Positions 34,090-40,490 of a stretch of 64,000 nt of DNA are shown here, piece by piece. Position 1 is the stretch's first letter, and the number at the start of each line of letters is the position of its first letter. The translations under genes were made by a program, and so were the position numbers. The notes below the pieces were generated by a model. It saw only the letters and a program-made list of their open reading frames with translations, searched no databases and was not told the origin of the DNA. This DNA is from Labilibaculum sp. K2S (GTDB taxonomy: Bacteria; Bacteroidota; Bacteroidia; Bacteroidales; Marinifilaceae): NCBI RefSeq assembly GCF_030372765.1, contig NZ_JAUCMW010000009.1, positions 112,215 through 176,214 on the forward strand. Reading direction: 5' to 3'.

Positions 34090-34841
34090 AGCTTTTGCAA
34101 TTCACAAATCAGGAAATCGAATTCTTTTAAATCGCCGCACTGGATGTAGTAATTGGTTGCATCCATTTTTATTTTGCCGTTTAAAAGAGCATTCTGAGGC
34201 AACCGATACCCTTCACCAATAATGTGCCTGATGGTTTCCTGAGTGCAAACACCCGCAAAATCGAAAGTCCATTTCTCACCCAATATTATTTCTTTCAACT
34301 GCTCAAAATCAAGCTCGTTGGAGTAAAAAAGCTGATGGTGTTTCAACAGCTTTTTACTATCAGGCTTAGTTCTCACCAGTAAAAAGAAATCGTAGTGTTG
34401 CTTGGTGCCGTTCGCCAAATTAGGAATGTACTCCCCTTTCCCATTCCAGTCTTTTGCTTCGAGCAGTAACAAATTGGAAAAAAAAGCCGCCGATTTAATA
34501 TTGATTCTTTTGCCCCGGTATTCCAGATCGGCATCATCCCAAATGCCTTTGCCGTAAATACCGGTATCGGGTTTCTCAACATCTGCAAAACCTCTTTTCA
34601 ACAGCTCCCTGTAGGTAACAAATTCGGCCAATTTCCCCTGAAAAGTATTCGCAAACAATTCGCCCCTTTTCCTTTCCTGCTTTCCTCCCGAACGATGCCT
34701 TCGATGATGGCCTTCCCCAAAAACCATGCGCCATGCAAAATCAAAACAAGCGACAATTGTAATACGGTCGATTGCAACTGCTTTAAATTCTCTTTTAGCA
34801 GTAATAAAATATTCACGGGAATTCTTAAGCTCTAATTTCAT
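34086..34841 (-). CDS. Putative type II restriction endonuclease
   Basis: A 251-residue protein coded on the opposite strand, with its stop overlapping the methyltransferase stop by 4 bases (CTAA). The reading is by context: a lone m5C methyltransferase with a tightly attached convergent gene usually has its endonuclease there. The stretch GIWDDADLEYRGKRINIKSAAFF can be read as a PD-(D/E)xK-like core (Asp near residue 121, then a strand ending in IxIK), though the acidic residue before the Lys is replaced. The surrounding HHRRHRSGGKQERKRGELFA is strongly basic. I do not recognise a specific enzyme family. Confidence 0.65.
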   Translation of the reverse strand: MKLELKNSREYFITAKREFKAVAIDRITIVACFDFAWRMVFGEGHHRRHRSGGKQERKRGELFANTFQGKLAEFVTYRELLKRGFADVEKPDTGIYGKGIWDDADLEYRGKRINIKSAAFFSNLLLLEAKDWNGKGEYIPNLANGTKQHYDFFLLVRTKPDSKKLLKHHQLFYSNELDFEQLKEIILGEKWTFDFAGVCTQETIRHIIGEGYRLPQNALLNGKIKMDATNYYIQCGDLKEFDFLICELQKL

Positions 34842-35033
34842 TGTTTTAGTTTAAACCAAGTACTTCACTAAAATTTATAGTAGAGAAATTACTACTATGG
34901 CTATTTAAAAGTTATACCTGAGTCGCAAAGTTTTAAGGTTTCCTTCTATTTTTTTGGAATTGGAAGTGGTTAAGCAAGAGTTACTTTTGTTCTGTACCAG
35001 CGGTTTTAGAGAGATAAGCTATTCAATTGTTAC

Positions 35034-35095
35034 TTGCAGGCTTTGCCAAAGTTTGATTGTGCGTTGGTACGTGGCCTTTGGCAATATGCCTGCAA
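35034..35095. repeat. Long imperfect inverted repeat
   Basis: TTGCAGGC then TTTGCCAAAG (35034-35051) pairs with CTTTGGCAA, three unpaired bases, GCCTGCAA (35076-35095) around a 24-base loop. About 17 base pairs. It lies 11 bases beyond the 3' end of the gene at 35106 and has no T run. The remaining spacer 34842-35033 is AT-rich with no gene seen. Confidence 0.7.
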
Positions 35096-35105
35096 ATGCC
35101 TGCTA

Positions 35106-35765
35106 CTAGCTACGAACTAATAGTCCTAATGATTCGAGAAGTTGTGGTTGGTCTTCCATTGCTATTTTTGCAACAGCGTAGAAGTCGCTCATCCATTCCT
35201 CCAGGTCAGCAAGGGCTTTGTCTTTTAACTTTGTGGCTTCCTGTGATTCCCCAACTTCTTTTAAATATAATGTTCTAGTTGTTTCTAAGGCATTAATTTC
35301 TGTAATGCAAGCTGCAATCTCTTCTTCGGTAATTTTATAAACTAATAGTTTCGCTAAATGGGCTGCATTTGTCTGAACTCCATTGTAAAATGTTTTCATT
35401 GTAGTAATCCATTTCGTGTAAGCTTTGGAATAGTTCCCTGCCAAACCAAGTTGTTTAAGTACTACTTCGTCTTTACGGAAAGCGACTTTAGCTTTTCTGC
35501 GATGCGATGTATATTTTTCAGTCATTAGAGTGACTTTCGCATCGAAATCGGCACGAGCTTGAATGGTTTCATTGTCTTCTTGCTGGTTGAAATTAAAAGC
35601 GGAGATAGTTGCTTCTAATAATTCCCTGCCTTTTGTGATAGTAGATAAATCATAACCGAACTCGGCCATTGTTGCTGCAATTTTGGGTTGATTTTCGACA
35701 TTTGCCAATGAAATGCGGAATGTTTCGATTAGCTGTCCTTCGGACTTGCTTTGTGTTCTAATCAT
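35106..35765 (-). CDS. Uncharacterised all-helical protein in the defence island
   Basis: A 219-residue cytoplasmic protein with no signal or membrane segment. Composition suggests long helices throughout: QLIETFRISLANVENQPKIA, RELLEATISAFNFNQQEDNE, RADFDAKVTLMTEKYTSHRRKAKVAFRKDE and LETTRTLYLKEVGESQEATKLKDKALADLEEWMSDF. I recognise no family and propose no function. It lies between the type II restriction-modification pair and the five-gene operon, on the same strand as the latter but cut off from it by a 21-bp tandem repeat. It may or may not belong to the defence genes. Confidence 0.7.
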   Translation of the reverse strand: MIRTQSKSEGQLIETFRISLANVENQPKIAATMAEFGYDLSTITKGRELLEATISAFNFNQQEDNETIQARADFDAKVTLMTEKYTSHRRKAKVAFRKDEVVLKQLGLAGNYSKAYTKWITTMKTFYNGVQTNAAHLAKLLVYKITEEEIAACITEINALETTRTLYLKEVGESQEATKLKDKALADLEEWMSDFYAVAKIAMEDQPQLLESLGLLVRS

Positions 35766-35835
35766 GTGTAATGTATTTAAAGTTTATACTAAAAAAATAA
35801 AATACATTTTTAAAGAACAGATGCGTCTAAAAAGC

Positions 35836-36003
35836 GTTTGATTATCTATCCCCACTGTTTGCCTACCCATCACAAACGTTTTGCCTTAAACTACAGTTGT
35901 TTTGCCACTAATCACGGTCGTTTAACCATCAATCACGACCGTTTTGTTATTAATCACGGCTGTTTGACCATTTGTACCCGCCGTTCTGCTCTTTGTAACT
36001 GCT
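35836..36003. repeat. Exact-period 21-bp tandem repeat, eight units
   Basis: Eight units of exactly 21 bases without spacers begin at 35836, 35857, 35878, 35899, 35920, 35941, 35962 and 35983. Each begins with GTTT or GTTC; the middle units share the form GTTTTGCCAnTAATCACG followed by a variable triplet. A ninth, decayed unit begins at 36004. The units differ at many positions, so the period has been kept while the sequence drifted. One plus-strand frame is open across the array but has no start codon. The spacer 35766-36191 contains nothing else. Confidence 0.88.
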
Positions 36004-36191
36004 GTTCTATTTAACATACCCCATATTTGTTGGTGTTTGAGGGTATTTGCATCTGATTTTGTAAAAATCAGTTATGAAAGTAGTTAAAAATGTTAAACAG
36101 ACAAAAGAAAATGATACATAGTTTTTGTTTAAAAACAGTTTAAGCTCTTTGAGCTTTTATTGCACAAGCGCCTAAACAAGAAAAAGATTTG

Positions 36192-37409
36192 CTACTGATC
36201 TTTTAATTTTACTTTTTTAGAATTAGAGTCGTATGCGTAATTCACAATATTCTCATTCAGTATTAATTTGATTGCTTCCTCAATAACTTCAAAGGGAACA
36301 ACAAACCATTCTCTTGGATTAAGGCGCTGTCCTTTTTCGTTGAACAAATCAATATCTAAACAAGCATTAGCAAAAAAACGATGAAGCAAAATTTCGAGCT
36401 TGTCTGCATTGCGATTGTAACATTTATATGTAGCCACTTTTTTTACACCGGCAAAAAGATATGTTGCTTCGTTTTTAGCATTTTTAATTCTTTCGTCAAC
36501 CGAAGTGCTTGAAAATCCGATTTTGTATAAATCTTTTATTGATGTTAATTCTGGATTTTTAGATTGTGTTTTTAGAACGTAAATCCAACCTGTTTGCATG
36601 TCTTCTTCTGCGATTAAATTGGCATTAACAAACATTTCTTGTTCTGATTTTGCATCAGTATTGGTTACTAACTTGCCGTTTTTCTGAATTTGCTTACCTA
36701 ATGATCTAAATAGCATATTGCTATAAGTAGCATTTTCGAAAACAGTTTTAGTTCTGCCTTCAATACGTACTCGGTTACCTGATTTCTGTTCCCATTCTTC
36801 TCTTTTTAAATCTGCTGTTTCAAGATAAAGTAAAATGCCGTCCATTACATAGAAATCGCCCACATGAAGGTTTTTTTCGATATTGTGGAACGTTTTAATT
36901 TTCCTTTTGCCCTCTTTTATTTCTTGATGCACCTTATGAAACATTTCTTCGTATGGTGCAAATTCCTCTTCGGATAATGATTTTCTACGAGCAACAAAAT
37001 CAGTTTCGGCTCTATCCTCTGGTTTAGGCGTATGATTAAATTTGAATATAGATAATTCATCATCGTTACTGAGCAATCCAAAATCATCAACTTCATTTAA
37101 AATATCATCTAAGGATGGTTTTTCGATTTCGACATGGCCTAACAGATTGTGCCTGTCAAATGGTTTTAATATAATTTTTTGCTCTTCGTTTTGTCTGAAA
37201 TTTTTAAGTTTTGCCAATAAACCATATTCAGACATACTTGATGTGCTGGGCTCTCTTTTATTTTTATCGTAAAACGAATTGATTTCTTCAAAAGAGTCAA
37301 TAAGTCTATCTTCTTCGGATTTTACATTCGAAGTTTTAGCTTTTGATTCTAATAATCCAAAATTATCATCGTTAAAGATGTCGTCTAATGTTGGTTTTTT
37401 CTTACTCAT
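36192..37409 (-). CDS. GIY-YIG/T5orf172-type nuclease of the defence operon
   Basis: A 405-residue protein, last of the operon. The C-terminal part (about residues 270-385) is a GIY-YIG-superfamily domain of the T5orf172 type: GWIYVLKTQSKNPELTSIKD, LYKIGFSSTSVDERIKNAK, then ATYKCYNRNADKLEILLHRFFANA with the likely catalytic Glu, and NPREWFVVPFEVIEEAI. The N-terminal part has two similar segments (PTLDDIFNDDNFGLLES and PSLDDILNEVDDFGLLSN) and a helical motif, SFYDKNKREPSTSSMSEYGL, resembling the end of the helicase before it. The start overlaps the helicase stop as ATGAGTAA. It is the probable DNA-cutting subunit. Confidence 0.85.
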   Translation of the reverse strand: MSKKKPTLDDIFNDDNFGLLESKAKTSNVKSEEDRLIDSFEEINSFYDKNKREPSTSSMSEYGLLAKLKNFRQNEEQKIILKPFDRHNLLGHVEIEKPSLDDILNEVDDFGLLSNDDELSIFKFNHTPKPEDRAETDFVARRKSLSEEEFAPYEEMFHKVHQEIKEGKRKIKTFHNIEKNLHVGDFYVMDGILLYLETADLKREEWEQKSGNRVRIEGRTKTVFENATYSNMLFRSLGKQIQKNGKLVTNTDAKSEQEMFVNANLIAEEDMQTGWIYVLKTQSKNPELTSIKDLYKIGFSSTSVDERIKNAKNEATYLFAGVKKVATYKCYNRNADKLEILLHRFFANACLDIDLFNEKGQRLNPREWFVVPFEVIEEAIKLILNENIVNYAYDSNSKKVKLKDQ

Positions 37410-39369
37410 TTAAATCTCTTTGACGTTTTAGCTCTTTTAAAAAGATAATAGCCTCTGCCATTCTTTTCTCTTTATGGTCGAAAGATTGAATACTTGGAAC
37501 TTCTCCTGTTTTTTCTCTCCACTCTTTAATTTTAGGCCATAATAGTATGGCTTCGTCTTCAGTCATATCAATCTTTGTAGATTGTATGTGTTCGTCAATT
37601 AATTTTAAAACTTGTGTTGTTACCGATTTTGATAATATTTCAAATGCTTTTTGAAATGGATTAATCTGATCAATAAGGTCGATATGAATATCATCGATAT
37701 TAACAAAACTACCTGCCATGCGAATAAACTTTTTATCGCCTTGTTCTTCTATTGTACTATTTTTTATTACAGAATCGACCACTACATGTTGTCTTACTGC
37801 TTCAACATCTTCATCACTTAAATCAGGATATATTTCTCTGATAATTTTAGGAATTAAAACTGTATTGATTACCTCGGGCTCAATATTACCAGGCATAGCT
37901 TTAAGCATTTTATCATCCTGAAGAATTTTAGCCTTTAAATCGTTAAGATCCGTATCAATAATATCTTTTGCACGTTGAGATGTTGGTAGCTTAAACCCCC
38001 TTATTTTAATGGTTCTATCATCGTCTTCATCATCGGAATTGTCTTCGTCATCATCATCTTTCTTGATTTTGAATTTGAAGTTTGGTGCTAAAACTTGCTC
38101 CATTAATAATGATGCTGTAATCGCTTTAAGCATGTTGTTTACAGATAGTTTTATGTCGTTGTCTTCGGCATCGGGCTGAGCAATAAGGTTAGTGAATTGC
38201 GCATGAGTTTTATTACTGCTATCACGGGTTGCGCGACCTATAATTTGTATAATTTCGGTTAAAGAACCTCTATAGCCAATGGTTAAAGCATGTTGGCAAT
38301 ATGGCCAGTCGAACCCCTCTTTTGCCATACCCAATGCAATAATGATGTCCATATCATCGGGCGAACTGATCGTTCTTAGGTAGTTACTTATTTTTTCTCT
38401 AGCTTTTTGATCATCGTTAACAAGGTCGGCAACCTTAAGTATTTTACCTGATTTTTTACTTTTTACATATAAAACACCTGTTTCTTTGTCCTGATAGTCT
38501 AAGTCTCCTAATACATCGATAATATGACTGACTTCTTCTAATTTTTCTTTTGATGATTCTGCAGAATTTACACTTGGGATATGGATGATGGTTTTTTTTG
38601 ATTCATCCAGAATTTCTGCTAAAGCAGACATCTCTTTTTCGGGATGTTTTTTAAAATACCGACCTGTATAAAAGTGATACCCAATACCTAATGATTTAAG
38701 GTATTCGTAACCATTTAGCTGCTGATAATAAGTGTAGGTTACTTTCGTGAATTTGGCCTCGTCTTCGGGTATTAAAACAGGCACATTGTCGCCTCTAAAA
38801 TACGAGCCTGTCATGGCAACTACGTGTGCATTAGATTTAGCCATAATGTTTTTGAGAACCTCGCCCAAACGGTTATCCCCATCAGCCGAAACGTGATGAA
38901 ATTCGTCGATTGCGACCAATGTACCGTTCAATTTCTTTTCGTCTAAACCATCGAATGCAAATCGTAATGTGGCGTGAGTACAAACTAAAATTTGCTCATC
39001 AGTTTCTAAAAACTGTAAAAAAGCAGATACTTTACTCTTCTCTTCGCCCGGAGTACAAAGGTTGTATTTTGGGTTTGGAGACCAGTCGGCAAAAAAACCG
39101 TTTTTTTTTAATTCGGTAGTACCAAATGATGCACCAATTGATTTTTCGGGAACGGCAACAATTACTTTTTTGATGCCTTGCTTTTTAAGTTTGTCTAAGG
39201 CAATAAACATTAGGGCTCTGGACTTACCCGAAGCAGGAGGTGCTTTAATTAAAAGATACTGGGCCGTACGAGCTTCGAATGCTTTTTCCTGCATTTCGCG
39301 CATACCAAATTCATTGGTCTTTTTGCTTTTTCCTGTTTGTTGGTAGTTAACTTCTACTAAATTGGGCAT
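37402..39369 (-). CDS. DEAD/DEAH-box superfamily 2 helicase of the defence operon
   Basis: A 655-residue superfamily 2 ATPase. Walker A is APPASGKSRAL (residues 43-50), Walker B IDEFHH (154-159), motif III MTGSY (186-190), and motif VI EIIQIIGRATRD (about 372-383). An acidic run lies near residues 430-446 and splits the helicase core from a C-terminal region of about 200 residues. That ends in EWREKTGEVPSIQSFDHKEK, a helical motif also seen at the start of the GIY-YIG protein. In restriction systems such enzymes translocate DNA; here it would drive cleavage by the nuclease translated next, with which it overlaps by 8 bases. Confidence 0.88.
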   Translation of the reverse strand: MPNLVEVNYQQTGKSKKTNEFGMREMQEKAFEARTAQYLLIKAPPASGKSRALMFIALDKLKKQGIKKVIVAVPEKSIGASFGTTELKKNGFFADWSPNPKYNLCTPGEEKSKVSAFLQFLETDEQILVCTHATLRFAFDGLDEKKLNGTLVAIDEFHHVSADGDNRLGEVLKNIMAKSNAHVVAMTGSYFRGDNVPVLIPEDEAKFTKVTYTYYQQLNGYEYLKSLGIGYHFYTGRYFKKHPEKEMSALAEILDESKKTIIHIPSVNSAESSKEKLEEVSHIIDVLGDLDYQDKETGVLYVKSKKSGKILKVADLVNDDQKAREKISNYLRTISSPDDMDIIIALGMAKEGFDWPYCQHALTIGYRGSLTEIIQIIGRATRDSSNKTHAQFTNLIAQPDAEDNDIKLSVNNMLKAITASLLMEQVLAPNFKFKIKKDDDDEDNSDDEDDDRTIKIRGFKLPTSQRAKDIIDTDLNDLKAKILQDDKMLKAMPGNIEPEVINTVLIPKIIREIYPDLSDEDVEAVRQHVVVDSVIKNSTIEEQGDKKFIRMAGSFVNIDDIHIDLIDQINPFQKAFEILSKSVTTQVLKLIDEHIQSTKIDMTEDEAILLWPKIKEWREKTGEVPSIQSFDHKEKRMAEAIIFLKELKRQRDLNE

Positions 39370-39428
39370 ATATTTTTTTTATTATGAATGGTGAATTATG
39401 AGTGATGAATTATAATATTCAGCATTAA

Positions 39429-39450
39429 CACTTCGACTACGTTCAGTGCA
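39429..39450. repeat. Small dispersed repeat (CACTTCGACTACG-type)
   Basis: The sequence around CACTTCGACTACGTTCAGTG resembles a near-palindromic 20-mer that occurs many times in Bacteroidota genomes. It lies in the only sizeable gap (87 bases) of the defence operon, between rhuM and the helicase gene. Confidence 0.45.
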
Positions 39451-39456
39451 TCGTAA

Positions 39457-40488
39457 TTAATCATTCTTTTTTATTATTCGTTTAATCTCACGGTCGAAAT
39501 CGGAAATGTAGTTTTTATCTTGAATTACTCTAAACTTATCGTATTCGTCCTCTGCTTTCAGTTTTGCCTCTAACATCGATATTTTTCCTTTGTGAGTTAA
39601 AATAGGATAATCGGCTAAATCTAAGAATTGAATTAAAAATTTATCCCAATCCTTCATGTTCATTACTCGTCGGTTAACAGCCCTGTTCTCGGCCATATCT
39701 AGATAAGAGCTTACAATTCGTTCGAGAGCCTTAATATGCTCAACGTTTAGATAATTTTTGGCTACAGTAACGTCGCTTTTTACTATTTTACCATCGGGAG
39801 CTTGTTTCCATGTTTTTAAACCCATGTGTATTTTTTCGGCATCGGCTTCGGTGTAAATAATCTCAGCTGCTGTTTTTCCTGTTATAGCCCAATGCAATTT
39901 GTTTTGTACAGTAGCAAAAAACTGACGAGTGATATCTGATTTACTATCGTAATCGGCTGATAGGGCATATATATCAGTAATTTTTTGGTATAATCGACGT
40001 TCGCTTAAACGAATCTCGCGGATTCGTTCCAACATTTCGTCGAAGTAATCCTTACCAAAATGTTTGATTTGTTTTAGTCGCTCATCATCCATTGCAAAAC
40101 CTTTGATGATGTATTCGTGCAAAATTTCGGTTGCCCATTTACGAAACTCAATGGCACGGTGCGAGTTGACACGGTAACCCACAGCTGTAATTGCCCGCAG
40201 ATTGTAGTATTTTGCTGTGTATTGCTTGCTATCTTCGGCAGTATGTCGGAAATCCCGACATACTGAATTTTCGTCTAATTCATTATCCGAAAAAATCTTT
40301 TTAAGATGCTCGGTAATGGTAGAACGCCCTTTTTCGAAAAGCTCGGCTATGCGTTTTTGTGTTAGCCAAAGTGTTTCGTCCTGAAAATAAACATCGATAT
40401 TAACCTTGCCACTTTCGGTTTGGAAAATCACAAAGTTAGAGAACTGTTGCAACTCATTTTTTTTATTTATATCCGGTTTCTTATTCAT
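39457..40488 (-). CDS. RhuM family protein
   Basis: A 343-residue protein of the RhuM family, named from a Salmonella pathogenicity island gene of unknown function. The N-terminal part shows QDETLWLTQKRIAELFEKGR followed by STITEHLKKIFSDNELDENS, a helix-turn-helix-like block of phage-antirepressor type, then YYNLRAITAVGYRVNSHRAIEFRKWATEIL and YIIKGFAMDDERLKQ. The rest is helical and basic. RhuM genes often sit inside restriction-modification loci, but no activity is established. It starts 2 bases after the methyltransferase stop, so it is co-translated with it. Confidence 0.88.
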   Translation of the reverse strand: MNKKPDINKKNELQQFSNFVIFQTESGKVNIDVYFQDETLWLTQKRIAELFEKGRSTITEHLKKIFSDNELDENSVCRDFRHTAEDSKQYTAKYYNLRAITAVGYRVNSHRAIEFRKWATEILHEYIIKGFAMDDERLKQIKHFGKDYFDEMLERIREIRLSERRLYQKITDIYALSADYDSKSDITRQFFATVQNKLHWAITGKTAAEIIYTEADAEKIHMGLKTWKQAPDGKIVKSDVTVAKNYLNVEHIKALERIVSSYLDMAENRAVNRRVMNMKDWDKFLIQFLDLADYPILTHKGKISMLEAKLKAEDEYDKFRVIQDKNYISDFDREIKRIIKKND

Positions 40489-40490
40489 GG

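Noticed and set aside
35034..35095. Integron attC site
   Set aside because: The arms do not contain the RYYYAAC/GTTRRRY core pairs, and no integrase is present.
35836..36003. CRISPR array or coding heptapeptide repeat
   Set aside because: There are no spacers; an open frame spans the array but has no start codon, and other frames contain stops.
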